A DNA stretch of 64,000 nucleotides from Bidens hawaiensis (GCA_021521415.1 JAIQDT010002058.1:310001-374000), one strand, 5' to 3'. Positions 32,985-46,560 are shown, counted from the first letter of the stretch. Made by a program: numbers and translations. The notes: generated by a model not told the origin, from the sequence alone.

Positions 32985-35410
32985 TGTAACACCTCGGCTT
33001 AATCGGAAACGCCTGAGTGTGATGTACAGATTGCTCAAAACACATGTGACACTATTAGGTGACAATATTAACATTAATTTTATTTAGCATCAAATACACG
33101 TGTTCGAAGATAAAGAAATAAAATAAAAACAAGAACAATTTAACAACTTGTCAATTTATTAAAATACACTAAGTTCTAATGTCTTCTTGAGTATCGTCCT
33201 CTAATAACGTTACCTGTAGCATATATGTAAAATAAAGTCAACTAAATGAATAGTTGGTGAGTTCACACGATATAAATACGTAAAAACCATACAATTCCAT
33301 GAAACTTGTGAAATAATAGCGCATGTAAGGGTCCTTTCCAGTTAGTAACAACCAGCGTTCTTGGATCGGGGCTCCCTTTTCCACTCGAAACAAAATGGTC
33401 CTGAGTGCAAAGTGGTGCATATGATCATACTTATTAAGGATACCGCGTGCAAGTAAGTTTTGAGCAAGTAATTAAGTACACACACAAGTCCATGATATGG
33501 ATTGTAGTTTTGTAAATGACTAAGTAAACAATTGTATTGATAGGATATATATGCTATCCTAAAAATGTGTAAAAATATTAAAAAGGGGGTAGGAGAAACT
33601 CACCTTTGAAATTGAAGCTAAACTTGAAATGATAACGAAAGTGCGTTAAAGAAATTGAAACGATCGAACCACACAAATTATAATTAAAAAAAACAACAAT
33701 TAAAGAATAACTAACAGGATTATAAAAGTTAAATAATTTAGTTTTAGAGATTATGAATTATTTTAATATATATTTTATTATTTTATGGCATTTTGTATTA
33801 TAATATTATTTTTAAGCTTTACGAAATTTTAACGATTCATCAACATTTTAATATTATTTGATTACTAGTTTATTACTAACATAAGAAGTATAATATTGTT
33901 GAAAATGGATTTTAACGGTATATTTTATTCTCGAATATGATTATTTAAACATATTATGAATTTAATGAAATGATAAATGATAATATAATATTAATCGGGT
34001 TTTACTAACTTAACAAAAAGTTTGTTGAGTGAAAAGGGATAAAATAATTTATAACAAATTTTATTTAATTTAAAACAATATTTTTTATTTTAAAATGATT
34101 TTTAATGAATTTATTTAATTAATATAACAAAATAAAAGGTTTTTAAAAAAACATAACCAAAAACAGCCTGACCTGGGTTTGAAACCCGGGTCCTTCTGCC
34201 CACACTCACATGAACTAACAAACTATTACTTATGTTTATGACGGAAACAAAAAAAATATTAATATATAAGTTCATCTTCATTATTCAAAACCCTAGATTT
34301 GAAATCCGTTAATCCGTTCCATGTTTGAAAAAATTAGGTTGGGGATTTAGTTTTACGGCTTAAGGTGGTTCAAATGCATATAAACATTACCCGGTATGGG
34401 CCCGAAAAGGGGTGAACGGTGGTTGGCCGTAATTGCACATTGATGAACAATTACGGGATTATAGAGAGTATTATAGATTAGTTTGATGATAGGGACGAGT
34501 TAAGATGAAGTCTAGGGTCCTTTTTATTGTCACAATTGGAGCACATGGTGTTTAATAGATCATTACTGTGTTTTGATTGGAATGTGGTTGTTACACGGGT
34601 ATAATCGCACATAATTGGAAGTTATAACAAGTTATTATCGTTGATTATTGTTTATCGTTATAGTCTAAGCCTCCTACAAGGTTTTGATTGAGGTTGAACA
34701 CAAGTTTCATGGGATTTTGGGGCTCGCCGGAGCCGCCAGCGCAACTTGCCTGAAAAACGGGGGGGGGGGGGGGTCGTGGGTTGCGTTAACAATATACTAA
34801 TATTATAACTCAAATCATATTTACACATCTGCCCCCTCAAGTTTCTAACTATTTTTAAAACATAATTAAAATATAATTACAAATTGAACCATTAAATTTG
34901 AAATGTTTTATAATTGTAATATAAGGTTATAAACTTGGATATTTTCATTGGGTAGGGGCTAGTGGGTTGCGATAAGAATAAAATAATATTATAATTCAAA
35001 TCATATTTACACATCTGACCCCTCAAGTTTCTAACTATTTTAAAACATAATTAAAATATAATTACAAATTAAACCATTAAATTTGAAATGTTTTATAATT
35101 GTATTATAAGGTTATAAACTTGGATATTTTCATATTATACCCATATAGTTCGGAAATTGGTTAAACAAAGACTAAAATCTCGGACTTTTGAACAAAATGA
35201 ACAAAAACAAACGGACAATAAACCTAAATCATCGTGAATAATGTATTATTGATAAACAACAAATAAGAATATATTGAAACGACAAAGCGAGTTGATCTAA
35301 GGTATACAAATACAAAAATAAAAAATACATGAAACGAAACTTGTGATATAAACAAAACCAAAATTTTAAAATGGCTCAGGTTTTTGGGTTTAAAACTAAC
35401 GAATTTTACA
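32985..35410 (-). repeat. Solo-LTR-like insert in the C5 aORF
   Basis: The minus strand starts TGTAAAATTC at 35410 and ends CCGAGGTGTTACA at 32985, 2426 bp, with no coding sequence. Size and the GGTGTTACA end suit a chromovirus (Tekay-like) LTR. Flanking pentamers (TGAAA, TTAAT) do not match, so the TSD has decayed or the edges are off. It contains a 16-base G run (34759-34774) and a 186-bp direct duplication. Confidence 0.6.
34776..35133. repeat. 186-bp direct duplication inside the LTR-like insert
   Basis: Units begin GTGGGTTGCG at 34776 and 34962 and both run through ATCATATTTACACATCTG to CTTGGATATTTTCAT, with scattered differences. Confidence 0.85.
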
Positions 35411-38245
35411 TTTCACCTCTTCCTCATTTTAATTAAGCAATATTGCGATTTACTCCTTTCTCGATGAGTGGTTAACAAACTCTTCTTCTTCAATCTCATA
35501 TGCGTTCGCCTTACTCATCACAACCCCCTTTTCATAATCGATAAATAAGATCTTTTTCCCCTTGATCGAGTCAATTGGTTGCACGTAAGTGACATCACGA
35601 TAAACCACTAACCTCTTTCCAGAATTTTCATCAGCTGTAGCATCACCAGATGTAGAAGTACCACCTCATTGCTAATCATCACCACTACCAACAGCATCAG
35701 GATCTTGATATTTGTCCTTTACTTTCCTCAACATGTTATCCTTACAAGTAAGTTCAAGGATAACTTGATCCTTTTTGGTAAGCTTCTCCACCCTGAGCAG
35801 TAACCAGGGCTTTCAAATCCTGATTCTCTCTCTGTAAGATCTGAACATAGCCTTCTTTCCATCTTGGCTGCTCTTCCCATTCCGTCTCATCGCTTCCCAT
35901 ATCTGACTTATCAACTTCTGGAATCTCGTGCTCAATGTTTTCCTCTACAATCTCTCCCTCTTCAATCTCACTATCAATAACAATCTCAGCACCAATGGGA
36001 AGAACCACTGAGCATAGCCTTCTTTCCATCTTGGCTGCTCTTCCCATTCCGTCTCATCGCTTCCCATATCTTGACCCATATCTGACTTATCAACTTCCGG
36101 AATCTCGTGCTTAACGTTTTCCTCTACAATCTCTCCCTCTTCAATCTCACTATCAATAACAATCTCAACACCAATCTTCTCTATCTCTTCAACCGGTAAC
36201 ACATCGTCATCACCTATAACATCATCATCCATCATCTCCTCAGCATCCACAACCACCACTTCATCACCCCCTGAACCGCCAGCTGCACTGGTTGACTCCC
36301 CCTGAGATGTGGAAGTCCCAAGAGCTTGTTCAGTTCTTGGCAACTCTCCACCTGCACCTTTCGATGCATTGGGATCATCGTCTCGATCATTACGCTTCTT
36401 AGTCCTCAGCTCATCACCCTTACAGCTCGTCTCCCCCTGAGATGTCAAGAACTATTTCAAAGCATCAATTATTTTTCCATGTTCGATCAGCAGGGAGGAC
36501 TGTATCTGATTCGCTGCAACGAGGCGCTGAATAGCATGGGTCTGTATAAGATTTACCCTTGATTGTTCTGCCACGACCCTTTCAAGCGCTGCTATTCGTT
36601 CCGAGTCGGATAAGGTTGCATCGAAATCAAACCTCAGATGTGATATATCTTGAGTGTACTGAGGAGGGATTTCCAATGTAACCGGGACCTCAGAAGTAGG
36701 TGTAAACGTAACCGCAGGTGGTAGCGTAACCGACAACCCTGCAGTAGTAACAACTGTCGACTCAATAAATCTTGCGACGACCTCCGATGGAGTAAGAGTT
36801 GGAGGTGGCAAAGATACAATCTCCGGAGCCGATAGGTGGAATGTAGTGGGTGGGAGGCCAAAGGAAGATGAGGTAGCCACCACGGGAACATCCGTGGTGC
36901 TTGGCCTTGTAACAGGTAACGATGATGGAACTATAGTCATACCGGACACTGCGGGTGGGGTGAAACGTACCACCCTTGAGCTCTCACCAGCTCCCGAACC
37001 TGCACCAGTCCGTTCCCTTCTTGATCTACGGACCAACTGATGTATATCTTCCTCAAAGTCCGACTCACTGTCATCATCGGCTCTCTTTCTTTTCCCATGA
37101 ATCCTTTCTTGTGTTACTAAAATCCGTCTCGCTTCAGCCACATCATCATCTGACGAATCAGAATCAGCCACCGTCGTAGCTGCCCTAGTAACATTCACAC
37201 TCGAAACCAGTGCAACCGAGACTTGCACATTTTCCTCAGGATCAACACGCTCCATATCAAAAAATCCTTGACCGCCAAACGCTGCATCAAGGTCTACATT
37301 TTCCTCTGGTGCCACAACAGGAGCAGCAGGTATAGCTTGTTGTACCTCAGGTGGTTGAGGTGCTCCAGCCTGTTGTGGTTGAGGATCCCGAAACTCGTCC
37401 CCACGAGCTGGAACATACTCCGGGTTGATCAAGTACCCGAATAATGGAGTATGTCGAGGACGGAGCTCAGGTTTACTCCTCGCACTGGAAGATCTGCACT
37501 GGGCGAAAATCCTTTTGCTGACACTTTCTACATATTTGATTGGGCGGCGCTGAGGTAGCGTTGGAGCAACGTGATTCAAGATCATTTGTAGAAATCTTGG
37601 ATACATAAGAAATCTCTAACGCGCCACCGCTCGTCTTTGTCGATCTATCTCGTAGAATACCATCTGACTAAAGCTGTAACGCTTATTGTAAGTCAGAGCA
37701 GTCATCGCCGACTGCATGGTCGCACCCATTCCATCTGTACCAGCCTTTCTCCCTGACATGCACACTATCATCACATGCATGAGAAAGCGCCACTGGTCTA
37801 GCAAGAACCCCTTGCGTCTCTGAGTATCCCCCAAAGGACCAGAATATCCCATTCTCAGAAATGCACCATCTCAGAATGGAGCCACAAAATCTGTCGGATC
37901 GTCTCTCGATTCTTCTCCAAACCGCAAAGCCGCCCGAATCTGTTCAGATGAGAACTGAACTATCTGATTGTTGACCGTTGCTCGCATAACCGGGGGCTCT
38001 ACGCGACAGTCAAACTCCACTGTCTGCCAGAAATCTTCTATGTTTGGCAAAGATATCGGCAGTGTTGTGGTAATCGCGTGGAATATACGCGAGCGGAGTA
38101 GAAACGTGATGATCTCGCAGAAATCATCAACACCGCTCGCATCCGGGTCGAATGTGATGTACATGTTATGCCCCGGGAAAAACTGTCGATGGTTATCTCT
38201 TCCTTCGTCACCACTTGCACCGCCTGCTCCAGCTACAGCTATCAT
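35411..38245 (-). pseudogene. C5 aORF, proximal part
   Basis: Starts MIAVAGAGGASGDEG at 38245. A single frame continues to about 36012 with only nonsense breaks (TGA about 37868, TAG about 37613, TAG about 36449). Segments: SRIFHAITTTLPISLPNIEDF, SGRKAGTDGMGATMQSAMTA, FLMYPRFLQMILN, a low-complexity Pro/Val/Ser region (about 37400-36600), a Ser/Gly acidic stretch, and VVYRDVTYVQPIDSIKGKK (about 35613-35557). A tandem duplication of about 163 bp (35848-36000 and 36010-36175; EIVIDSEIEEGEIVEEN) shifts the frame. Function unknown. Confidence 0.8.
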
Positions 38246-38272
38246 TTCTGCAACAAACAGTCTAAGTTAGAG
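38246..38272 (-). promoter_or_regulatory. Candidate 3' splice site of the C5 aORF
   Basis: The minus strand reads TCTAACTT, then TGTTTGTTGCAG ending at 38248, then two bases and ATG (38245). This is the best consensus of the five copies. Confidence 0.65.
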
Positions 38273-38274
38273 AA

Positions 38275-38990
38275 CCGTCAAGTCAAATCACAAGTTCGCC
38301 TGTTACCATGAGCGAAGTTATGATTTATTCTGAATAGGCGAAGTTAGAGGTGGGGCGAAGTTGGGAACAACTTCGCCTCAACTTGAACTTCGCCTAATAA
38401 ATGTTAAGTAAAAAGGGCCAGGCGAAGTTAATGATAACTTCTCCTAACCACAACTTCGCCTCATATACTGTTACATAATTAATTATCAGGCGAAGTTAAA
38501 CCTCAGGCGAAGTTAAGGATAACTTCGCCTAAACTGTAACTTCGCCTGAATATGAATCGGCAACAGTTTAGGTTTTCAAACGAACTGATTTGATGAATTT
38601 TGAGATTGCGGACTCCATAACACATGTTTTTAAGACGATCTAGACGACCAAGTAGATTTCGACCACGTTAAAATAAGTTTGAAAATCGGGTGTGAGGTTT
38701 CGAATAAACGGGGTCGCGAATCGGGTCGAAACAACCTTTGATTAACGCCAATGACATAGATTACAACAACTCTACACACCTTTAACACGAGTTGAAATCG
38801 AGAAAAATAATACAGATTTGATTCGTGATATAACTTTGCTTAGGGTTCTGTGTATAAGTTCGCCGGATTTTGAAAATAATAACAAGTCTGACCTAAATTT
38901 CTTTATATATAGGGTCAAAGTTATACAGGCGAAGTTATGGATAACTTCGCCTATTGCAGGCGAAGTTATGGATAACTTCGCCGATATTAA
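38275..38990 (-). repeat. GGCGAAGTTA word cluster before the C5 aORF
   Basis: About a dozen copies of AGGCGAAGTT and its complement AACTTCGCCT, several as adjacent inverted pairs (for example 38500-38550 and 38930-38982). The same word forms the LTR hairpin and fills the leader of C5. Confidence 0.88.
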
Positions 38991-40020
38991 ACTTTACAAA
39001 ACAAACCCCTATAATTTGAACAATTTGCAATTAAGTTTTAAAACATCCTTTAAAGAGTTAAATGATACGATCAAGACCAAGTAACCAGGTATAAAATCAT
39101 ACAACCACATAAGTAGAATAAAATTTTGAAATAAAGTACACGGGATCAAATTTCAGTCTCGACAGGGACTACCACGTTTTAGAAAAGATCCGAACAGGAA
39201 TCATACTAATTAAGTGACTGTCACATAGATCCATGTTCAGCTGTATTATGACATAAAGAGACAGGTTGTAAGCAGGTAAGTAACTTAAAATGGTTTTCAT
39301 CGCTTCTGTGATACGGGTTAGGTTTAATTAAGCTCAAAACTTAAATGGCCAACACCTCAGAGATTGTGATGTCTCCTATCTTTTCTCAAAGCGTATTTGG
39401 CTTTCCCCTAGTCACCCCGAGTTGGCCTCGACCCGTAGTGTCTGATTAAATAGTAAGTACTCGTCGATCTGTAGAGTCTTCTTCCCATTGTCTTTCTTGC
39501 ATCTTGATTGAGAAGAATTAACATTATAAGCTCTAGAATGTCTCAATAACACAAAAATTTTATTTTTTTTTATTTTTTTTTTATAAACATTTACACAGCT
39601 TCAAGTAAACTACTGCAAGTCCCGAATCTTGATCACTACAGTTTCTTGACACACCATCTTCTCGGGAATCAGAACACTCACGGGCTCGTGTATGACTGGG
39701 TAATCGATTTTCTGCCTATCATTCGGAAAGATATATATGGAAACATGCACAACTCTTAAGGAGTTTCCACGTAAAATCGAGGAGATTTAGTTAGTATCAC
39801 TTCTACTTTTACGCACCATAAAAAGCTACCATGACATACAATGACTGTTCTAAAGTCTTTTAGGCCTAATAACTTCACTAGTTAAGCGCACAGAATCAGT
39901 ATATCTATCACTTTCCAAGGTTGGATCAATTTTCTGTTAAACATAGTAAAGGAACTTCTTACGAAGTAGTAGACTTGAAAAATAATTTCATCTCCCCAAA
40001 AAAATTTTTAAACTTTTATC
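38991..40020 (-). other. Non-coding post-pol spacer of C5
   Basis: No gene. It holds the blocks shared with C3 listed above and a decayed internal PPT (TTTTTGGGGAGA near 39991-40003). Confidence 0.65.
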
Positions 40021-40260
40021 GCCCCGATCAAGTCGAAGTCTTCAGGTAAACGGCTATCCTGAAGATCCAATGGATCAGCTGGACCGACCACATACAAGTA
40101 TGTGTCCCTCTAACTAAGTATGAACGACTAATTTTCAGCGAAAGAATTAAAAACACATCATAAACCGCCCCGGTCACTTTCAGTCATCTGGTTAATGGCT
40201 ATCCTTATATTCTACAAGTAGAAATGAGGACCAAACATATCCGAAGATATGTCCTTCAAA
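40021..40260 (-). ncRNA. Candidate structured RNA element, tandem pair (C5)
   Basis: Two units: hairpins 40106-40081 and 40076-40064 in one; 40254-40228 (loop TTCG) and 40223-40210 in the other. Each unit then has GGATAGCC. Stems differ from those of C3 by paired changes. It lies within the element's genomic RNA. Confidence 0.55.
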
Positions 40261-40323
40261 CTGAGGCAACCGACATAATTCTAAGCGATTATTTTTTTTT
40301 TTAAACAAAGACGAAAAACACGG

Positions 40324-43300
40324 TTACTCGGGATTGATCATCCCATTCAGCTCAACAAGGTTTTGAAAACGAGTTTTGTCAAACGCTTTAGTAAACAAGT
40401 CAGCGAAATTATCTAACGTATCAACCTTTTCGAGCACAATCAATTTCTTCTCAGCACAATCCCGTATAAAATGATGACGGATGTCAATGTGTTTAGTTTT
40501 GCTATGCTTTACGGGATTGTTAGTTACTGAGATAGCAGCAGTGTTATCTATGCAAATAGGAGTATGAGTGAAATTCAGACCACAATCGCGCAATTGTTGT
40601 TGTATCCAAAGAACCTGAGAGCAGCAGTTCGATGCTGCCATGTATTCTGCTTCACAGGTTGAAATGGCGACTGAGGTCTGCATCTTGCACTGCCATGACA
40701 CTAATCTGCCTCCAAGAAACTGACATCCACCTGTTGTTGACTTCCGATTCTGATTGCATCCTCCATAATCAGAATCTGTGTAGGCGACCAACTCCAAGTC
40801 TCCTCCTCTCGTGTACCACAACCCCAGCTTAGGCTTGCCTTTGAGATACAGCAATATCCTCTTCACACCCTTCAAGTGAGATTCCTTTGGGTTTGCCTGA
40901 AAGCGTGCACAAAGACAAACTGCAAACATAATATCAGGTCTAGAAGCAGTTAAGTACATTAAAGAACCTATGATTGCCCGATATTGGGTGGGGTCCAGGT
41001 CTGCATCACTGTCTGAATCAGCACCCAATTTATGGTTGACGCAAACTGGAGTATCAAATGGAGCGCTGTCCTCCATCTTGAAGCGTTTGAGAACGTCATG
41101 GACATACTTAGTCTGATGAATGAACATCCCATCTTTCTTCTGATCAACCTGCAGTCCTAAAAAGAAAGTTAGTTCACCCATAGCACTCATTTCAAACCTC
41201 TTTTTCATGACGGCTTCAAATTCCTGACACAATGCGACTTTTGATGCAGCAAAGATGATGTCTTCCACGTAGACTTGTACCAGAAGAAAGTCGCTTCCTT
41301 TTCTCTTAACGAACAGTATGCTATCGATCTTTCCCCTTTCAAATTGATTATCAAGCAAGTAATCGGATAGAGTTGCGTACCAAGCACGAGGGGCCTGATG
41401 TAGCCCATACAGTGCTTTACTTAGCTTGTACACGTGATCAGGAAAGTCTGGGTCAGGAAAACCCGGAGGTTGCTCAACCTACACAACCTCATCGACTTTA
41501 CCGTTAAGAAACGCACTCTTCACGTCTAACTGGAAAACCTTCATCTCCTTGTGTGCAGCAAATGCCAAAAATAGTCGAATCGCTTCCAATCTCGCCACAG
41601 GAGCAAACACTTCATTGTAGTCGATCCCCTCTTGCTGATTAAAACCCTTTACAACCATCCTCGCCTTGTTCCTGATAATTATCCCTTTTTCATCTCTCTT
41701 GCATTTGAAAACCCATTTTGTGCCAATCGCATGCACATTTTTCGGTTTTGCAACCAAATTCCATACCTCCATCTTCTTGAACTGGGCTAACTCTTCTTGC
41801 ATGGCTTCAACCCACGAACTGTCCTTGAGAGCCATTTGATAGTTCTTTGGTTCAATCTGGCTGATGAAGCAGGTGTATAAGCATTCGTTAATGATGCCTG
41901 TATCTTTAATGCTTGTGTAAACACAGGTATGCTCATTCAAGCTTTGTCTTGTTTGTACACCGTCGGACAGATCACCTATCACGTTCTCCAAAGGGTGATT
42001 TTTGTGAACTCTCGTAGTCGGAACCGAACTGACTTGCAGATTGTCTTCCAGGTTCGAAGGTAGCTCATCAATGGGTGATTGTTGTTGAGAGTGAAACGGA
42101 TTGAAGAATTCCTCTTCTATAGAGGCAGCAGGGGTATCGACTGCATTTGACGAGGAAGGTTGACATTCATTGTACAGCAGTCTTTGCACAACATTTTCTT
42201 CCTCATCATAAAGCATCTTCGTAGCTATTCTCTCATCAACTTCTGCACAATCCAAGTAAGGCATGTCAAAAGATTTAAAAAGCCTATCATAGTCGAAAGC
42301 CCCAGCGGGTCCCGTGCTTGGTTTTGGAGATTTGTAACTTGTGATATCAGTGTTACACACCACCTCAACCTTGCTGGTCGATGTATTAAACCCTCGTCTG
42401 TTGGGAGTCCCAACAACATATCCGACTAAAATACCTTCGTCGGCTATTTCACCATATTTTGAGTTCGTCTTTAATATCGAACACGGGGACCCGAATGGTT
42501 CGAGACCACTCAAGTTAGGCTTTCTCCCATGCATAAGTTCATAACATTTTTTATTCAATCTTTTAACAGTTAAAACTCTATTAAGGATATAACAGGCTGT
42601 AGCAAAAGCTTCAGCCCAGAACACCACAGGAAGTTTCGAATCAGCCAGCATGGTTCTGGCTCCTTCAATTAGAGTTCTGTTCTTCCTCTCAGCCACCCCA
42701 TTTTGTTGCGGAGTATACGGAGCGCTGTACTGGTGGTCTATCCCTTTCTGTAAGCAGAAAATCTCCATCTGATAGTTTTTGAACTCTGTCCCATTGTCAC
42801 TCCTGATGTATTTAACCTTTTTCCCCATAATATTCTCAACCTTGGTAATCAAATTTATTACCATCTGCACCGTTTCATCCTTTGTCTTCAGGAAATATAC
42901 CCAAGAATATCGAGAGAAATCATCAGTGATCACCAAACAGTATGATGTTCCACCTAGGCTTTTTACATTCACGGGACCGAAGAGATCCATGTGAAGTACG
43001 TCTAGGGTACTGACTATTGAATTAACCTTCTTGGTGTGATGGGATTTCTTGTGTTGCTTTCCCTTTTTGCACGATAAGCATTGGTCTTCAAAGTTGAAAT
43101 TTTTCAAGGGAACACCTAGCACCAGCCCATTCTTGACAATGTAGTTCATTTTCCGAAGATGAATATGCCCCATTCTTCGATGCCATAACTCGGACTCCGA
43201 TTCAGTTGCTTTTGACAGAAGACAAGATTCTTCTGTTGCCATCTCAGTCGACCTCATATCCATAACATACGTATTCTTTTCCCTTGGAGCCTTCATTACT

Positions 43301-43626
43301 ATCCAATCCTCTGGTATCTTGAAACCAGGATACAGTACGATCGCTTCATTCTTGGTAAAGTGCACAGTGTAATCTTTGTCACAGATCTGCGATACACTCA
43401 GCAGATTATGCTTCAGTTCTTCAACGAAATTCACTTTCTCTAACGTCATTTTACCATTAGTCACCGTCCCAATTCCAGTAATCCTTCCACCACTCTCTCC
43501 AGCAAAACTTACTCTTCCTCCCTGAACAGGTTTCCATTCGTGTAACAAATTCTTGTTACCCGTCATGTGCCGGGAACAGCCGCTATCCACAACCCATAGA
43601 TTGTTTGCAGCCCTGTTCAACTGTTC
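40324..43626 (-). pseudogene. pol: Sirevirus Pol (C5), nearly intact
   Basis: One frame from 43626 to 40324 with a single in-frame TAG at 41478-41476, which replaces the Tyr of the usual YVEQPPGF motif. Domains in order: protease (VVDSGCSRHMTG), pre-integrase (LWHRRMGHIHLRKMN), integrase core (MDLFGPVNV, TDDFSRYSW, SDNGTEFKN, NGVAERKNRTLIEG), RT (GTKWVFKCKRDE, FQLDVKSAFLNGKV, GLHQAPRAWYATL), catalytic YVED at 41271-41260, RNase H (GRLVSWQCKMQTSVAISTCE, DIRHHFIRDCAE, ADLFTKAFDKT). A TAA (43650-43648) lies in the same frame upstream of the protease. It would supply all enzymes if the stop were read through. The YVED site is unusual but is shared with C3. Confidence 0.93.
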
Positions 43627-43983
43627 CTGCACGATTAAAGCAGAGGATTAAAATCTGGGGACCCAAGACCTATTGGTCTTGGGTCGATACATCCCGTACT
43701 TTGGCTGTCCAAAGTTAGTATTAGAATGATTTCTGTAAGTCCTAAAAGGATACCTTCTTGTAGATTGACTATGAGGCCATCCAATCCATCGTGAATTAAA
43801 TGATTTATAACTAAAGATTTGGTTGTTAACATGGAAAAACTGAGATCGATTTCTTTGAGAACCTGGATTAGTCGAATGTCTGAACTTTGATGAGTTTTCA
43901 TTTTTACCATTATAGTACTTACTGTTAGTTCTATTCTCAGTTTTCGAAGACCTCATACCTCTGATCTCTGCTTCAGAGGGCAA
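43627..43983 (-). CDS. Gag-Pol junction frame of C5
   Basis: The pol frame is open from 43983 (overlapping the end of gag in another frame) through an Asn/Arg/Ser-rich stretch to SWVPRF and a TAA at 43650-43648, then SSALIVQ into Pol. A candidate acceptor CAG ends at 43627. The WVP motif before a stop also occurs in C3. Confidence 0.55.
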
Positions 43984-46268
43984 TCAGCAATCAAGTGTCC
44001 TAATTGATTGCATCTGAAACAACTCTTGCGTTCAACTTTCGTATCAACAGTTGTTTTAGATGTTGAGGCTGCATTACTGCCCGTTTGTCTAACATATGGT
44101 GGGACATACGGGTTTAGTGGAGAATTCTTTTCATTTGGTTTATGTTCCTCTCCACGTTTTGGTAACACTGCCTCTTGTTTTGTCTCACTCGACTCGGATG
44201 ACTTGTCCGAATTTGATGAGACAAAACTAGGAACAGAAATCTTAACACTCGAAACAGGTTTACTCGTTTCGCCTTTACTAACTTCTGGATCTTTAATCGT
44301 TACCTTAACAGGAACTGTCTGGCCAATTTCAACATCAACAGATTTCTGATTACTAGGATCATAAGTATAGTTATGATTATAAGGTGGTGGAACTTCATGA
44401 TATCCAATTCCTCCCCTTTTAACTGGGGAACTTTGATCACTAACGAGGTGATCAAGTATAGCAGGGGAATTTCTAAATTGCTCAAGCTTTCTGTTTAGTT
44501 CCACCACTTTCACCTGGTGATCAGCTATATGTTTATCCCTTTCAGCTATTAGTTTGGTTTTCTCTTTTAACACTTCATAGCTAAGATCAATTACTTGTAT
44601 TTTTTCAGCTAAACTGGCTTTAAGACTTCTGATATCTTTTTCACTAGCTTTTATTTTTACCTTGTAACTGTTTTCTCTAGTTTTAGTGTAATGAAGATCT
44701 TCTTTTAATGTTTTAAATTGAGCATCCAAACTAACAAACTGATCAGTTATTGTTGTCAATTGTTCAGACAGATTTTCACATTTCGTGCAAGGGAGTCTAG
44801 TAATTACCCCGGAGAGCTGATCTTTCACTTCTGCCATGTAAGCTTGATTTTCTCCAGTCACTTTCTCACTTCCTGCAGTTTTGATGTTCGCCAAATTGGC
44901 CTGTTCGAACACTTCCTCAACATGCAGATTCCAATTGTATTCCCCATTCTGTGTGGATATCATCGCCCTATTCTCACTACTTCCACCACTCTGTTGTGTA
45001 GACCTGTTCTGACTGCGTTCTACACGTTCATTTGTGCACTCTTTAGCAAAGTGTCCATTCTGTTGACAGTTATAACACCGCACCTTTGACTTATCAAAGC
45101 CTGGTCTTTCACCAACAAACTTTCTACCAGTCTTCTTCATAAACCTTTTAACCCTTCTTACAATCATCGCCATCCGCCACTGCAGATCCATATCTTCCAG
45201 ATCATCAGCATCGATCTGATCATAGTCTTCGTCTAAAGTTGCTGGATCAACAATCTTGCCTTTAATGTAATTTTTATACGAAGCAATGAAAGATGCATAG
45301 AGAGCAAACTGCTGTTCAGCAGATTTAACACTCATGGGCATCTGAGAGTAGTTGTTGTTTAAAACACTTGAGGAAAAACTACCCTTTGTTGCTTGAGGTT
45401 TAGAGGCATTTGTTCCACCAGCTACAAAACACACATCACCATCCATGTTGAGAGTTACATGACCTTCATGTGTTGAGTTAGCGCCCGAGTCTCCCTTAGA
45501 GTAGTAAGCAGATGATTTAGACTTCAAACTTGAACTTGATTTAACTTTCGCACCATACATTCCCGGATCCTGAACCTGATCAGTTGGTGTCTCATTTCGA
45601 ACCATGTTAAGTTCAAAAGTTCGTAGTTTGTTGACTGCTGTTTCCAAGTCATAGTCGGCAAACTCTTTATCTTCTCTCATCAAGACAGTGTACATCTCCC
45701 ATTTCGGTGGGAGAGCATCAAGAAGTTTTTCTATGATCTCCTCTTCTTTGTAAGCAATGGAATAATTGCTGAGTTCGGTCATCAGGTGATAATATCTTGT
45801 GATGATATCATCAAGTGATTCATTCTTCAAATACTTGAACACCGAGAATTGGGTTTTAAGTAGTTTAATCTTGGATGCACGTATCCCCACATTACCTTCA
45901 AATCGGTTTTCAAGCGCTTCCCATAACTCTCTAGCGGATTTATATTTCCTGAAGGTGTGAAGAATCTCTTGTGGAAGAGCCATTGTTATCGCAGCATGAG
46001 CTTTGCTTTCAGCCTCATACATCTTCTTTTCTTCCTCTTCAATCTTATTGTATTTCTTAATCTGTTCACGACCCTCATACAAAGCAGTTGGTGGAATGTA
46101 TCCATCTTGAATGCACACCCACATCTTAGAGTCTTGATATTTAACATACTGCTCAAACCGATCTTTCCACGCCACAAAATCGGTTCCCTTAAGCATCTTC
46201 GGTGCCTTAGTAGCTGAACCCGCTTCCACTTCCATCTTTACCAGTTCCGTAATATTTATAGAAGTCAT
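43953..46268 (-). CDS. gag: Sirevirus Gag, 771 aa (C5)
   Basis: Intact from [18 protein letters not shown] to RSEV-stop. UBN2-type capsid region at residues about 30-240 ([44 protein letters not shown]). First knuckle [14 protein letters not shown] near residue 402, coiled coil (about 500-600, [20 protein letters not shown]), second knuckle [14 protein letters not shown] near residue 750. Large Gag with two knuckles is as in C1 and C3. The final residues after knuckle 2 switch frame relative to pol. It is the only unbroken long coding region in the window and may still be translated if transcribed. Confidence 0.92.
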   Translation of the reverse strand: MTSINITELVKMEVEAGSATKAPKMLKGTDFVAWKDRFEQYVKYQDSKMWVCIQDGYIPPTALYEGREQIKKYNKIEEEEKKMYEAESKAHAAITMALPQEILHTFRKYKSARELWEALENRFEGNVGIRASKIKLLKTQFSVFKYLKNESLDDIITRYYHLMTELSNYSIAYKEEEIIEKLLDALPPKWEMYTVLMREDKEFADYDLETAVNKLRTFELNMVRNETPTDQVQDPGMYGAKVKSSSSLKSKSSAYYSKGDSGANSTHEGHVTLNMDGDVCFVAGGTNASKPQATKGSFSSSVLNNNYSQMPMSVKSAEQQFALYASFIASYKNYIKGKIVDPATLDEDYDQIDADDLEDMDLQWRMAMIVRRVKRFMKKTGRKFVGERPGFDKSKVRCYNCQQNGHFAKECTNERVERSQNRSTQQSGGSSENRAMISTQNGEYNWNLHVEEVFEQANLANIKTAGSEKVTGENQAYMAEVKDQLSGVITRLPCTKCENLSEQLTTITDQFVSLDAQFKTLKEDLHYTKTRENSYKVKIKASEKDIRSLKASLAEKIQVIDLSYEVLKEKTKLIAERDKHIADHQVKVVELNRKLEQFRNSPAILDHLVSDQSSPVKRGGIGYHEVPPPYNHNYTYDPSNQKSVDVEIGQTVPVKVTIKDPEVSKGETSKPVSSVKISVPSFVSSNSDKSSESSETKQEAVLPKRGEEHKPNEKNSPLNPYVPPYVRQTGSNAASTSKTTVDTKVERKSCFRCNQLGHLIADCPLKQRSEV

Positions 46269-46319
46269 CTTTCACGAAACGAAAACACAATAGAACCCCG
46301 AAAAATAAAAATTTTATTC

Positions 46320-46560
46320 TTAACAGTACTGTAGGCGAAGTTAAAGTTAATTTCGCTTAAGTCTTATCTTCGCTTGAATTCTTAACTTCGCTCTCTCTTT
46401 TTAAATTCGCCTGATTTGGTGAAGTTGTGGATAACTTCACTTGAGATAAGCGAACTTGTGAGGTAGGCGAAGTTGTGGATAACTTCGCTTAACCTTATAT
46501 CTTCGCCTAAACCCTACAAACAGTAGCGGCAACTTCGCCTGATGAACACGATGATTTTGT
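46320..46560 (-). repeat. GGCGAAGTT word cluster in the C5 leader
   Basis: Copies in both orientations between PBS and gag, including AACTTCGCTTAA and AGGCGAAGTTGTGGATAACTT. Confidence 0.85.

Noticed and set aside
34759..34774. G-quadruplex regulatory element
   Set aside because: A single 16-base G run in a non-coding LTR-like insert; homopolymer length is error-prone and there is no supporting context.
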